Numbered from the stretch's first letter, positions 16,011 to 26,280 are shown. The stretch is 64,000 bases of DNA from Paenibacillus daejeonensis DSM 15491 (GCF_000378385.1 NZ_KB899663.1:376686-440685), one strand, 5' to 3'. Program-made: numbers and translations. The notes: a model not told the origin generated them from the sequence alone.

Positions 16011-17462
16011 CTATTCCGACGGAACTGGCAGCCCGAGTCCCTCGGCGACCAGGCAGCCGTATTCGGGATCTGCTTTGTAGAAATGTCCAATCTGGCGCAG
16101 CTTGATCTCGTCGTGCTCGACAGGTGCCATCGCGCCGACAATGTTGCGCACCAGGCGCTGCCGCTCCTCTGTGCTCATCAGTCGGTACAGATCCCCAGCC
16201 TGCGTGTAGTGATCATCAGCATCGTAAGCGACACTATCGGCAACACCACTTACCGCAAAGGCAGAGGTGCGGTCGGCTGGCGACTCCTGTGGTCCGCCAA
16301 AGCTGTTGGGCTCGTAGTAGACCGAACCGCCGCCATTGCCATCCGAGCGCATCTGGCCGTCCCGCTGATAATGATTCACCGGGCTTTGCGGACGGTTGAT
16401 CGGCAAGGTGTTGTGATTGGCACCTACCCGATAGCGATGGGCATCCGAGTAAGCGAACAGACGCCCTTGCAGCATTTTGTCAGGCGAAGCCTCGATCCCC
16501 GGAACGAACGAGCCTGGCGAGAATGTCGCTTGCTCGACTTCTGCAAAGTAGTTCTCGGGATTGCGATTCAATACCATCCGGCCAACCTCAATGAGGGGGT
16601 AATCCTTTTGCGACCAAACCTTGGTCACATCGAATGGATCGAACCGGTACGTATCCGCATCGGCCTCTGGCATAATCTGCACATAGAGCTTCCAGGCCGG
16701 GAAGTCCCCCGTATCAATTGCCTTGAACAGATCCTCAATGTGATAATCGGGCTGCTCGCCAGCCAGCTTGGCGGCCAGATCGACATCCAGGTTGCGTACG
16801 CCCTGCTCCGTCTTGAAGTGATATTTGACCCAGACAATTTGCCCTTGTGCGTTAACCCACTTGAACGTATGGCTGCCAAAACCGTGCATGTGGCGCAGCG
16901 TCGCGGGAATGCCGCGGTCAGACATCAGGATGGTCACCTGGTGTAGTGACTCGGGAGAGAGCGACCAGAAATCCCACACGGCATTTGGGTTTTTCAGATG
17001 AGTCTGGGGATGGCGCTTCTGGGTATGGATAAAGTCCGGGAATTTAATAGCGTCGCGGATGAAGAAGACAGGTGTGTTGTTGCCAACCAGATCGTAGTTA
17101 CCCTCATCTGTATAAAACTTAACTGCAAAACCGCGTGGATCACGCACGGTGTCTGCCGAGCCGAGCTCGCCCGCCACGGTGGAAAACCGGATGAACATGG
17201 GGGTGCGCTTGCCGACTTCGGAGAGAAAATCAGCTTTGGTGTAGTGCTTCAGGTCTTGCGTGACTTCAAAGTAGCCATGCGCGCCTGCTCCCTTGGCATG
17301 AACGACACGCTCAGGCACACGCTCTCGGTTGAAATGAGCCAGCTTCTCCAGCAGGTGCACATCCTGAATCAGCGTCGGTCCGCGTCGACCGGCGGTCATG
17401 GAATGCTGGTTATCGCCAACCGGGGCGCCCCAGCTTGTTGTCAATTTGTTCGTGTTGGTCAT
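16011..17462 (-). CDS. katA: Catalase (monofunctional haem, small-subunit type)
   Basis: The 483-residue enzyme decomposes hydrogen peroxide in the cytoplasm. Visible family features are the catalytic His in [17 protein letters not shown], the distal Asn in [12 protein letters not shown], and the proximal haem-binding Tyr in [14 protein letters not shown]. The length matches clade-3 catalases. ATG 17462 follows GAGGTGG; a GTG four codons earlier overlaps that site and is unlikely. A SigA promoter and a perfect PerR box lie upstream, so peroxide-inducible expression is expected. Confidence 0.95.
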   Translation of the reverse strand: MTNTNKLTTSWGAPVGDNQHSMTAGRRGPTLIQDVHLLEKLAHFNRERVPERVVHAKGAGAHGYFEVTQDLKHYTKADFLSEVGKRTPMFIRFSTVAGELGSADTVRDPRGFAVKFYTDEGNYDLVGNNTPVFFIRDAIKFPDFIHTQKRHPQTHLKNPNAVWDFWSLSPESLHQVTILMSDRGIPATLRHMHGFGSHTFKWVNAQGQIVWVKYHFKTEQGVRNLDVDLAAKLAGEQPDYHIEDLFKAIDTGDFPAWKLYVQIMPEADADTYRFDPFDVTKVWSQKDYPLIEVGRMVLNRNPENYFAEVEQATFSPGSFVPGIEASPDKMLQGRLFAYSDAHRYRVGANHNTLPINRPQSPVNHYQRDGQMRSDGNGGGSVYYEPNSFGGPQESPADRTSAFAVSGVADSVAYDADDHYTQAGDLYRLMSTEERQRLVRNIVGAMAPVEHDEIKLRQIGHFYKADPEYGCLVAEGLGLPVPSE

Positions 17463-17502
17463 CGTTTTTTCCACCTCGTTATCGTGTTGTTTGTCTATAT
17501 CA

Positions 17503-17553
17503 ACTATAATTTAATCTCAATTGAAAATCAATACTAAATTATAATTATTATAA
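17503..17553 (-). promoter_or_regulatory. Catalase promoter with perfect PerR box
   Basis: On the minus strand TTGATT (17526-17531) and TATAGT (17503-17508) are 17 bp apart. Seven bases upstream of the -35 lies TTATAATTATTATAA (17539-17553), which equals the Bacillus PerR consensus TTATAATNATTATAA at every defined base. PerR is the metal-dependent peroxide repressor of catalase and ahp genes in Bacilli. Confidence 0.9.
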
Positions 17554-17599
17554 TCTGGATAAAAGAAAAAGAACCAAGAGGAAGAAAAACCAGCACGCA

Positions 17600-17635
17600 C
17601 AAAAAAAACGCACCGTCATCCAGGATGACGGTGCG
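17600..17635 (-). terminator. Rho-independent terminator
   Basis: Arms CGCACCGTCATC / GATGACGGTGCG are followed on the minus strand by T8. It ends the two-gene exported-protein operon (20034-17658) just before the catalase promoter region. Confidence 0.9.
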
Positions 17636-17657
17636 GGGCAACTGTATGAAGATTGTG

Positions 17658-18770
17658 TTATTGGAATGCTGTGAACGGAACCGGGAATTCAGGAATTCCC
17701 TCCGCATAGGCTGTGTATTCGTAAACGCCGAAGTAGACAACGACCGCATCATGCTTCAGGAAGAAGTCTTGCTCAGCGGTGTCGATCGACTCGAACGGCT
17801 CCATGAAATTGTAGGCACCGGCATCGAGCTGACGCTGAATGGAATCGTTAATGATATCGACGTAGTTGGCATTGCCTTCAGCTGCTTCCTGGAGGGAGAG
17901 CTGTTCGCCTGTTGCCAGGTCGAAGGTGTAGCCAACCCGGTCGGTAATCCCGTGTGCACCACCAGTATAGATATAGTAGTCCACATAGAGGCTCAGCTTA
18001 TCTTGTTCGTTATAAGTAACGAGGAATGTGCCATCAAAGCTGGCCGGCGGGATTGTCAGGTCGGGATTGGAAGCTTCAGCGTCGGCATTATCGGCTTCGG
18101 CCTGTGCGATTTCCTCTGCACCAGATGCTGCGCGCTGTTCCGCTTCTTCCTTCAGGAAGGCGTTAATGCGATCTTGGGCCTCTTGGTTGGCATAGCCTGC
18201 AATCTGTGGATAATGCACCAGCAAGTGCGGCTCATCCTCGGCAGATTCGATCTTGGCGGTCTCAATCGTCAGATCGTTCTCGGCAATCTTGGTAATGCCT
18301 ACCGTGCGGGACGCTGCATCATAAGCGATGCCATAGCCCATCCGCTCCAGCAGGAATCGAACAGGTATATAGGTCGTACCATCCTGAATGATGGAGGAAT
18401 TACCATAGATTCGTTGCCCATTGAGCGTATATTCGGTCAGATTGGTATCTGTAAAGTTAACCGTCATCGTCCGGTTGTTGCCGTCTACAGTAGCTTCACG
18501 TGCAGTCGGGCTCCAGTTGGTGGTCAGGCCAAGCTCAGTATTAAGCGAACGAAGACCGATATAAGTCGAGCCATCCACATTGATCGTAGGCAGCTCTACT
18601 TGAGTTCCGTCAATGGAATACGTCTGCGTCTGGACTTGATATTGTGTTTGTTGAGCGGCGGCTTGAGGAACCGGCGCAGCGACTACAGGAACGGAGAGTG
18701 CAATGGCTGCGGCCAAGGCAATCACCGGGGTCTTTTTGTTACGTTTAGTTACAGGTTTAAGTTTCTTCAT
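17658..18770 (-). CDS. Exported copper-amine-oxidase-N-like / DUF3298 protein
   Basis: The protein has about 370 residues. A signal peptide (PVIALAAAIALSVPVVAAP) is followed by a copper amine oxidase N-like domain (INVDGSTYIGLRSLNTELG; TTYIPVRFLLERMGYGI), a surface binding fold common in Paenibacillus exoproteins. The C-terminal DUF4163/DUF3298 pair (YTGGAHGITDRVGYTFDLAT) also occurs in the anti-sigma factor RsiV and deacetylase PdaC, where it binds lysozyme or the wall. I infer an extracellular wall-associated role without a demonstrated enzyme activity. ATG 18770 follows AAAGGATG. It is 43 bp behind the BNR-repeat lipoprotein and ends at the terminator, so the two form an operon. Confidence 0.82.
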   Translation of the reverse strand: MKKLKPVTKRNKKTPVIALAAAIALSVPVVAAPVPQAAAQQTQYQVQTQTYSIDGTQVELPTINVDGSTYIGLRSLNTELGLTTNWSPTAREATVDGNNRTMTVNFTDTNLTEYTLNGQRIYGNSSIIQDGTTYIPVRFLLERMGYGIAYDAASRTVGITKIAENDLTIETAKIESAEDEPHLLVHYPQIAGYANQEAQDRINAFLKEEAEQRAASGAEEIAQAEADNADAEASNPDLTIPPASFDGTFLVTYNEQDKLSLYVDYYIYTGGAHGITDRVGYTFDLATGEQLSLQEAAEGNANYVDIINDSIQRQLDAGAYNFMEPFESIDTAEQDFFLKHDAVVVYFGVYEYTAYAEGIPEFPVPFTAFQ

Positions 18771-18813
18771 CGTTCGAATCATCCTTTCATTGTTGTTCTC
18801 ACTTGAAGCAGTG

Positions 18814-20034
18814 TCACTCAAACGTGTAGATGTTCTTCCAGCTAGAGCCTCCGTCATCGGAGGTATAAAGAGCGGAAGCTTCCTCATGGTCGGTCGTCAC
18901 CAACCAGATATGCTCTTCATCCAGTGCGGCCAGCAACTGCGGGCCATAACCGGGCCAAGCGGCTTCCAATTCACTCCAAGTGGCGCCGCCGTCGGTTGTC
19001 TTGCCCAGTGTATTGGCGTCCTCGCAGGCCATGCATTGCCCGCCCATGAACGCAATCTCCGGGTTAACTACATACAAGGCGCCAGGCGACGTGCCAGCTC
19101 CTCTCGGAACACCGGTCTCTTCCTGTATCGCAAATCCTGGGGCAGGCCCTGAGCCAGCTCCATCATGAGCGAGTACAGGTATCCACTTGCCATCGCTGCC
19201 AAGATGGAAGAGTGAGTAAGAGGTTTGCGACATACCACTGTCACCAATCATCTGAACCCAAGCGTCATCTTGCCCGGTTGAACGGATGACAGCTCCATGG
19301 ACCGGAGCATCGGTATCGCGGGAATATACCACATGCCAGGTTTGGCCTCCATCCGTCGTGCGGACGAAATCGAAGCTGCCTTCATGCGCGGTGGTTACAG
19401 CCCAGCCATGATCCTTATCATGAAAATAAGGGGGAAAGGCAACGGATTGCGGCACATTGATTCTGGTCCACGTCTTGCCACCATCCAAGGTATGGGCATT
19501 CTCGCTGAAGCCCTCCTTGGCAGAAGTAAAGTGGAAGAATCCGCTGTGCGGCAAGGTGCCAGTCTCCGACCAGTTGTCCCCGCCATCCTTCGTGTGCATC
19601 AGCTTGAGCGGCTGATTATCACCCGTACGCAGTGATGCCCAGGCAACCTTGTCGTTCAAGGCAAAGATTTGATCGACTGTGAACCCGTGCTCCAGCTGCG
19701 TGGTCCAGGTGGCTCCGCCATCACTCGTCCGAGCGATCCATCCTTCACCGCCAATCCAAGCGGTTTGATCATCGGCCAGCCGCAAAGCTGTTACGGTGCC
19801 GCTGATCCGCTCAGTAATCGGCGCCTCCGGCGGATTGGTCACTTCCTCGTCTACAGCTTCGCCAGAGGGCTGTTCCTCGCTGTCTGATCCTTGCCCGATA
19901 GCCGGAGGATCTGACGAACTCCCGGCGGCACTGGTATAGTCGGCACCGGGGCCGCTGTTAGTGCATCCCGCCGCCACTAAGGCCACCAGAATCAGTAGCA
20001 GCATCGAGGTCCAGATGGATTGATGCTTGCGCAT
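18814..20034 (-). CDS. Lipoprotein with BNR/YCF48-like beta-propeller repeats
   Basis: The 406-residue protein has a lipoprotein signal (LILVALVAAGCTNS) and a chain of propeller repeats with the motif S.DGG.TW (TSDGGATWTTQ, TKDGGDNWSE, TTDGGQTWHV, TTDGGATWSE, TSDDGGSSWKN). These Asp-box (BNR) blades occur in sialidases and in YCF48/HCF136 assembly factors; no catalytic sialidase residues are evident. It is probably a membrane-tethered extracellular binding protein. ATG 20034 follows GAGAGGAA; an in-frame GTG three codons earlier is less likely. First gene of a two-gene operon. Confidence 0.85.
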   Translation of the reverse strand: MRKHQSIWTSMLLLILVALVAAGCTNSGPGADYTSAAGSSSDPPAIGQGSDSEEQPSGEAVDEEVTNPPEAPITERISGTVTALRLADDQTAWIGGEGWIARTSDGGATWTTQLEHGFTVDQIFALNDKVAWASLRTGDNQPLKLMHTKDGGDNWSETGTLPHSGFFHFTSAKEGFSENAHTLDGGKTWTRINVPQSVAFPPYFHDKDHGWAVTTAHEGSFDFVRTTDGGQTWHVVYSRDTDAPVHGAVIRSTGQDDAWVQMIGDSGMSQTSYSLFHLGSDGKWIPVLAHDGAGSGPAPGFAIQEETGVPRGAGTSPGALYVVNPEIAFMGGQCMACEDANTLGKTTDGGATWSELEAAWPGYGPQLLAALDEEHIWLVTTDHEEASALYTSDDGGSSWKNIYTFE

Positions 20035-20313
20035 ATACAACACTTCCTCTCACTAGATAAGACGATGCTCGGACGAATTGGGTTGAGTTCCGAAGGACAG
20101 TCTCTATTTCTATTTCACCATTTTTGGGGGAATTCAAGCAAAAAAACAGGGTATTCGTTCCAAAAGCACATGACCGAAATGAGTAGCCTGGATCTTTTGA
20201 CATCAACAAAATCTTCATAAAAAATGCCATCAGAATTTACATTCTGTCTCTATACTTCGGGAGTCAATGTCTTTTATCTATTCCATGAAGGAAATCCAAG
20301 GAGTGAGATTTAG

Positions 20314-23300
20314 GTGAAGAGAAGAAACAGAATGGTGCAACTTATGAAAAAAAGCTTTGGCGGGCAAGCCCGTCTATTGGCGCTTGTACTGGCCCTCAGT
20401 ATGCTGTTCAGCACCGTACTGCCAGTTGCAGGAGCACAAGATGTGCAACCGCGTCAAAGTATAGAGCAAGCGCCAGAGCTTATCGTTACAGAGATTCATC
20501 CGAACAATACGGGCGCAGATGAATATGAATTTTTTGAGTTGTATAACAATTCGACGAAAGCTCTGAACCTTGGAGATTATACGTTTCTTTATCGTTACAC
20601 GAACAGCAGCACAGCTGACGTACCGCTGCTGGTTCCGGCAGTAACCCTGGACCCCCAGCAGCTGCTGGTGGTCTGGTACAAAAACGTGGACAGCCACATA
20701 CATGCCAACTTTCATGCCAAATATGGGGTAGACCTCGCAGCGGAACAACTGGTCGTGTTGGAGAAGAACAGCTTTGCCGGTTTTGCCAACGGCGGCAACC
20801 GCGCCATCGCCATTCGCAACCCGGCTGGCGTAGAAATCGCAGTGGCCGACTATCTGGCCGGTGACGTGGGCGATGGCCAAGGCGTCAATTACGGCGTGCC
20901 GCTTGCCGGAACGGAGCAGGTGAAGCACAGTATCCAGGCTGGACCAACACCAGGCAAGGCGGTTGATGGCCAGCTCCCTACCGAGCCTGTTGAAACACCA
21001 GAGCATCTCAATCTGCAGCCGCGGATTGAGCATACGCCGGTTACACAAACGGCTGCCGGCGAACCCCTATTCATTACGGCAACAGTCACCAATCCAGACG
21101 CTACGATTCCAGGCTCGCCTTATGCGAATGAGCCGATAAGTGCCAAGCTGTATTACAAGCTGAAATCGGGCGAGAGCTTCACCAGTCTGGATATGACGGC
21201 TGCCAGCGACCAGTTTGAAGGCGCTATTCCCGGCGGCATCCTGACTGGATTCGCACAGGTCGACTACTACGTGGAAGCAGCGGACAGTGAACATACAGTT
21301 CAAACGTCAGTCCATACGGTAACCGTGCTGGGCGGGAGCGGGGACCCGGCCAAAGCACCGGCCCTGCTCATCACCGAGCTGATGCCGGATACGACGAATG
21401 TCGACGGTGCGGATGGTTATGAATACATCGAGGTATATAACAACACCGATGAAGAGATCGATCTTCGGGACTATATGATTAAATATCGCTATACCTCGAA
21501 TGGTCCTGGTGCAGATGTTATTTGGCCGACAGACCGGGAAGATATCCGCATTCCTTCCGGCGAAGCGGTTGTCTTCTGGATCATAAACGACAAGAACACT
21601 GGCGTAACCGTCGACGCGTTTAACTCTTTGTTCGGGACTGCGCTGGTAGAAGGGGACAATCTCTTCAAGATGTATAGCGGGGGCATGGCCAACGGCGGCG
21701 ACCGAGGCATTGTCATTACGACGCGTGCGAATCGAGAAATCGCAGCAGCCTATTATGATGCTGGGGATGCCAAGCCGGACAATGGTATTTTCTACGCTGC
21801 GCCGCAGGACGGCTCAATCAACATGATCAAGTACAGCGCGGGACTGATCAAGGGTACGCCAGGTACGGTCGATCCGATCCAGGTGCCGTCTGTCCGTGTT
21901 ACGCTTCCTGCGGATACAACGCCTCCGGTGATCCGCAACGTGACAAGCGTAACGGAGCAGGACCAGTCTCTTGATCTGACTGTGCAGGCCGATGTGCAGG
22001 ATGAGCGCCAGTTGAACGCTGTGGCGGTATACTACAAGACCGATCAAGACAATGCTTTTACCAAACGCTACGTGCAGTCCGATTACAACGATCTATTGTA
22101 CAAAGGCACGATTAGCTCTGCCGATCTGATCGGCAAGGCGTATGTCGAGTATTACTTTGAAGCTTCGGATGGACGCAATCGGACGACGACGGATGTCTAC
22201 CGCGTCCGGATTACCGGTGGCCTGGACAAGTCGCCACTGCGTCTGAATGTCCATGACGGAGATATTGTGGCAGGAACCCATACGATTAAAGCCGCTGCAC
22301 AGGAGGCAGCGCCGGAGACGGTTGTCCTCGAGCTGGATGGCGAAGCACCGGAGCTGTACCGTGCGCTGGAGCACGATGCGTACTTCGTTTTTGATGCCGA
22401 CGATGTCAATTACTATTTCAAAAATGCGGTCACCATAAACACAGAAATTCTGTACACGTTCATGGACACGATCAATGATTATACCACGCTGACCTTCCCG
22501 ATTGAGGCCTGGCGCCTGAAGCAAGGCGACAATGCCATCCAGATCCGTTCGGGCACTAAGGCCGGTCCGTTCGACGACCGTCCGGAAGAGAACAAGGATG
22601 ACTTCCAGGTCAAGAATGTCCGGCTGATTCTGGCGGACGGAACGACGCTGTATGATCCGACTTACGGTGCCCGCGAGTTGCGAATGGGAGACAGTGCCGG
22701 CAAGCTGGAGGATGCGGAATTCCGATTTAACCTGCCGCTGGAGCTGCTGAAGGCCCAAGCAACAGATTGGGATACGACCAAGGTAGCAGACGGCAAGCAT
22801 ATCGTCTCGGCGAGCACTGAGGGAGCTGTCGTCTCCGCTGAAGTCATCGTGGACAACACGCCGCCTGTCATTACAGCTTCGGTTGATGATGGTGCGGAGC
22901 TTCGCAACATCATCACCTTGGATGCACAAGTAACGGATGCGCTGGCAGGTGTGGAAGAAGTAACAGCTGAGTTGGATGGCACGATTATCGAGCTTCCGCA
23001 TCTCACATCTTCGGGCAAGCTCGCTCCTGGCGAGCACAAACTGACCATTACAGCAACGGATAAGGTAGGCAATAAGGGAGAGCAGGTCATCACCTTCTCG
23101 GTGCCTGACGAGAATCCGCTCCAGCCCGAGCTGGTTGCGCCCACGCAGGGCTCCAGTGGCGTCAGTCTGAATCCGCAGCTGCGCGTAGCTGTCCAGGATC
23201 CGACGGAGGATCTGCTGACGGTCAGCTTCTTCCGGGGCTTCAAGTACGATGCGAACCGCCCGGCAGGCTTCCAGGTCATGCAGGGTGCCGCAGCTATTGA

Positions 23301-25971
23301 ACCGCCAGCGGAGATGATTCCGGGCGGGGAGCAGCTGCTTACGGCTTCGGAGCTGGATCTGATTCGCGCCAAGGACGGTCAATATCTGGTGAACGATGCC
23401 ACGGATCAGTTCCCGTATCACCGGTTCGAGATCGAGTTGGATGCTTCCGTCAAGGCAACCGATCGGGTGGACATCCTGTGGTCGGGCCGGTCGCTGGACG
23501 GACGCAAGGTGAGCTTGTACGCATGGCAGCCTGAAGCAGGCAAATGGTCGCTTTTGGATGTCCATGTGGCATCTGGTGAGACGGATTTTGAGCTAGGCGC
23601 TACTGTAAGAGCAGGCGACTACAACACGGATGGCAAAATCCAGGTGATGGTGCAGGATGAGTTGCCGGCTGCCGAGGAGAAAGTCGAGGAACAGTATGAT
23701 TTTACATTTGTCTGGATGTCCGATACGCAGTATTACTCCGAGAGCTACCCGGATATCTACGATGCGAACGTAAATTGGATTGCCGAACAGAAGGATGCCA
23801 TGAACATCAAGTATGTCATCCATACCGGCGATATTGTGGACAAAGCACATCAGGAATTTCAGTGGGAAAATGCTGATCGCTCCATGAAGGTGCTGGAGGA
23901 CAACAACATTCCTTATGGCGTGCTGGCGGGCAACCATGATGTGCTGTTGAACGATGAGGTGCCTTATCAGGAGTATTGGAAATGGTTCGGCGAAGAGCGG
24001 TTCAACAAACAGCCGCACTACGGCGGATCGTACCAGAACAACCGCGGCCACTACGATCTGATCTCGGCTGGCGGCGTCGATTTCATTATCGTGTACATGG
24101 GCTGGCTGATCGGCGACGAGGAGATCCAGTGGATGAATGATATCATCGCTGCCCATCCCGATCGCAAGGCGATCATTAGCTTGCACGAGTATCTCCTGGT
24201 GTCCAATAACCGGGCGCCGATTGCAGACGAGATCTATGAGCGCGTCGTCGTACCGAATCCGAATGTGTTCGCAGTACTGTGCGGCCATTATCACGATGCG
24301 GAGACGCTGATCGATGAGATCGATGATGATGGTGACGGCGTGCCGGACCGCAAAGTGTATCAAATGCTGGCGGACTACCAGGGGGGACCAAACGGTGGTG
24401 ATGGCTATATCCGCCTGATGCGTTTTAATCTCGAAGGCAACGCCATTCATATGAAGACGTACTCTCCGTATCGGGATGAGTACAATTATTACAAGCCCGA
24501 AGAGTATCCGGGTAAGGATGAATTCGATATTCCAATCGATCTGACCCCGATGGTGAAGCGGGTCGCCACCGATTATTTCACAGCGAACGTGTACACCGAT
24601 CAACAGATCGGAACACAACAGGAGGTGGCAAGTGGAAAAGATGCTGTCGTCACATGGAGCGCTCTGTCGGGGAATACCTCGTATGAGTGGTACGCGCTGG
24701 CGGAAGATGCCCATAGCGGCAGCACCCTGTCGGATATCTGGCGGTTTACGACACGCTCGGGGGAGCCGGGAATCCCAGTAGACAATCCGCCTGTCCTACC
24801 GACGCCGCAAGAGCCGGAGCAGCCGGGCGAGCCTGAGGAACCAGGCACAACAGAGCCGGAGAACGGCATGGTTAAGCCTGAACTGCAGGGCGACCGGTAT
24901 CAGGTGACCGCGGATCAACTGCAGGAAGCCATTTCTCAGCATCAAGCTGCCGTCCGCATTGTGATCGATGAGCTTTCTGCCGCCGGAGTGAAGGTCGAAC
25001 TGGAAGGTTCCGGACTGCAGGCGGTGCGGGCAGCCGGACGGGTGCTGCAGATCGAAGCGGGAGCACTAAAACTGGAGGTTCCTGCTGAGGCTTGGGGACA
25101 AGCTTCAGCTGCCGACAGCGTCACGCTGCATCTGCAGGCAGGTGCGAAATCAGCGCAGGTCGGAAGCGCAGGGACTTATGTGGATAAAGGACTGGTACTC
25201 ACACTGGGGCTTATTGTCAGCCGTAATGGTGCGGAAATGGATGTCAGTGAGTTTGAAGCTCCGCTTACTGTAACCTATGCCTGGTCCGCAGCGCAGCGCG
25301 CTAGTGTCGATGCTGACTATGCAGGCATCTATTACCTTAGCGAGCAAGGACCGTTGTATATGGGCGGTCAGTTCGGTCCGGAAACCTTGAGCTTCGAGAC
25401 CGACCATTTCTCGGATTTTGCGCTGCTGGAGTATCGCAAGTCCTTCAGTGACATGACCGGCCACTGGGCACAGAGCTACGTTGGCAAGCTTGCAGCGAAG
25501 CACATTGTGACCGGCGTCAGCGACAACCTGTATGCGCCTGATCGCTCGGTAACGCGTGCAGACTTTGCTGTACTGGCTGTTCGTTTGCTGGGCGAGGCAC
25601 CTGTAGCCGCAAGTCCAGCATTTGCAGATGTGCCAGCGAACAAATACTATGCCGCTTACGTAACCAAGGCGGCCGAGCTGGGCCTGATTCAAGGCTACCA
25701 GGGCAGCTTCCGTCCGGAGCAGACGATTACCCGTGAGGAAGCGGCAGCCGTCCTCATGAAGCTGTACCGCCTGCAAGGCGGCACGCCAGCTGCGACGACA
25801 CCAGCTACTGACTTCGCGGATCTTGGCCAAGCAGGCCGCTGGGCCGTAGCGGATATCCGCGAGGCGCAGGCGCTGCAGCTCATCTCCGGGCGCGGCGACA
25901 ACCGCTTTGCACCGAAGGCTCAGGTGACACGCGCCGAAGCAGCCAAGCTGATGGCTGTGCTGCTGCCTTAG
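20314..25971 (+). CDS. Giant SLH-anchored surface metallophosphoesterase with lamin-tail domains
   Basis: The 1885-residue exoprotein starts at a GTG after AAGGAG. Order of parts: signal peptide (to about residue 42, PVAGAQ); a lamin-tail (LTD) domain at about 55-200 (IVTEIHPNNTGADEYEFFEL); a second LTD at about 349-500 (LLITELMPDTTNVDG); Ig-like modules to about 1000; a calcineurin-type metallophosphoesterase at about 1130-1400 with WMSDTQYY, HTGDIVD, GNHDV and CGHYHD metal-binding motifs; a Pro/Glu linker near 1490-1520; and three SLH repeats from about 1711. All main metal ligands of the phosphoesterase are present, so it is probably active on an extracellular phosphoester (nucleotide, nucleic acid or teichoic acid), held on the wall by SLH binding. 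LTD domains in bacteria often accompany secreted nucleases. It is monocistronic. Confidence 0.9.
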   Translation: MKRRNRMVQLMKKSFGGQARLLALVLALSMLFSTVLPVAGAQDVQPRQSIEQAPELIVTEIHPNNTGADEYEFFELYNNSTKALNLGDYTFLYRYTNSSTADVPLLVPAVTLDPQQLLVVWYKNVDSHIHANFHAKYGVDLAAEQLVVLEKNSFAGFANGGNRAIAIRNPAGVEIAVADYLAGDVGDGQGVNYGVPLAGTEQVKHSIQAGPTPGKAVDGQLPTEPVETPEHLNLQPRIEHTPVTQTAAGEPLFITATVTNPDATIPGSPYANEPISAKLYYKLKSGESFTSLDMTAASDQFEGAIPGGILTGFAQVDYYVEAADSEHTVQTSVHTVTVLGGSGDPAKAPALLITELMPDTTNVDGADGYEYIEVYNNTDEEIDLRDYMIKYRYTSNGPGADVIWPTDREDIRIPSGEAVVFWIINDKNTGVTVDAFNSLFGTALVEGDNLFKMYSGGMANGGDRGIVITTRANREIAAAYYDAGDAKPDNGIFYAAPQDGSINMIKYSAGLIKGTPGTVDPIQVPSVRVTLPADTTPPVIRNVTSVTEQDQSLDLTVQADVQDERQLNAVAVYYKTDQDNAFTKRYVQSDYNDLLYKGTISSADLIGKAYVEYYFEASDGRNRTTTDVYRVRITGGLDKSPLRLNVHDGDIVAGTHTIKAAAQEAAPETVVLELDGEAPELYRALEHDAYFVFDADDVNYYFKNAVTINTEILYTFMDTINDYTTLTFPIEAWRLKQGDNAIQIRSGTKAGPFDDRPEENKDDFQVKNVRLILADGTTLYDPTYGARELRMGDSAGKLEDAEFRFNLPLELLKAQATDWDTTKVADGKHIVSASTEGAVVSAEVIVDNTPPVITASVDDGAELRNIITLDAQVTDALAGVEEVTAELDGTIIELPHLTSSGKLAPGEHKLTITATDKVGNKGEQVITFSVPDENPLQPELVAPTQGSSGVSLNPQLRVAVQDPTEDLLTVSFFRGFKYDANRPAGFQVMQGAAAIEPPAEMIPGGEQLLTASELDLIRAKDGQYLVNDATDQFPYHRFEIELDASVKATDRVDILWSGRSLDGRKVSLYAWQPEAGKWSLLDVHVASGETDFELGATVRAGDYNTDGKIQVMVQDELPAAEEKVEEQYDFTFVWMSDTQYYSESYPDIYDANVNWIAEQKDAMNIKYVIHTGDIVDKAHQEFQWENADRSMKVLEDNNIPYGVLAGNHDVLLNDEVPYQEYWKWFGEERFNKQPHYGGSYQNNRGHYDLISAGGVDFIIVYMGWLIGDEEIQWMNDIIAAHPDRKAIISLHEYLLVSNNRAPIADEIYERVVVPNPNVFAVLCGHYHDAETLIDEIDDDGDGVPDRKVYQMLADYQGGPNGGDGYIRLMRFNLEGNAIHMKTYSPYRDEYNYYKPEEYPGKDEFDIPIDLTPMVKRVATDYFTANVYTDQQIGTQQEVASGKDAVVTWSALSGNTSYEWYALAEDAHSGSTLSDIWRFTTRSGEPGIPVDNPPVLPTPQEPEQPGEPEEPGTTEPENGMVKPELQGDRYQVTADQLQEAISQHQAAVRIVIDELSAAGVKVELEGSGLQAVRAAGRVLQIEAGALKLEVPAEAWGQASAADSVTLHLQAGAKSAQVGSAGTYVDKGLVLTLGLIVSRNGAEMDVSEFEAPLTVTYAWSAAQRASVDADYAGIYYLSEQGPLYMGGQFGPETLSFETDHFSDFALLEYRKSFSDMTGHWAQSYVGKLAAKHIVTGVSDNLYAPDRSVTRADFAVLAVRLLGEAPVAASPAFADVPANKYYAAYVTKAAELGLIQGYQGSFRPEQTITREEAAAVLMKLYRLQGGTPAATTPATDFADLGQAGRWAVADIREAQALQLISGRGDNRFAPKAQVTRAEAAKLMAVLLP

Positions 25972-26132
25972 TCGGGACGAACGAGTGCGCCATCCCTGTA
26001 GGACTGTGGGGGTGGCGTTATTAGTTCCGAATGACCAGTTACCCGGTGGGTTTACAAGATATAATATTCGCCCGGACACTGCTTTGAGGAGGATGACCTA
26101 CACTACCGGAGATGCCAGGCCAAAAAAAACAA

Positions 26133-26161
26133 TTGACAGCCGGTACAATGCATGATAATCT
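26133..26161 (+). promoter_or_regulatory. SigA-type promoter of the sulfonate-type operon
   Basis: TTGACA (26133-26138) and TAATCT (26156-26161) are 17 bp apart and lie 178 bp before the first permease gene. The long leader implies regulation after initiation or an operator downstream. Confidence 0.65.
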
Positions 26162-26183
26162 CAGTCATACAAAACCAACTAAA

Positions 26184-26280
26184 CTTATAGGAATATAAGA
26201 AAAATGAATCGGTGCATGTACACTGACCCGGTTCTGTCGACCGTTCGAACGGAGGCATTCTCATCTGAGGATGCCTCTTT
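26184..26280 (+). promoter_or_regulatory. Structured leader with two palindromes and a terminator-like hairpin
   Basis: Three dyads follow the promoter: CTTATA-GGAA-TATAAG (26184-26199), the perfect palindrome CCGTTCGAACGG (26241-26252), and a hairpin GAGGCAT...ATGCCTC (26252-26277) with an inner CTCA/TGAG stem followed by TTTCT. The first resembles an operator. The last could act as an attenuator before the first gene. No known riboswitch core (SAM, T-box) was seen. The 367-bp gap contains nothing else apart from a weak hairpin (CGCCATCC/GGTGGCG) after the surface phosphoesterase. Confidence 0.45.

Noticed and set aside
22093..23565. 490-codon minus-strand ORF inside the surface phosphoesterase gene
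   Set aside because: Antisense to an uninterrupted real gene, with no recognisable motif and no promoter or ribosome site.
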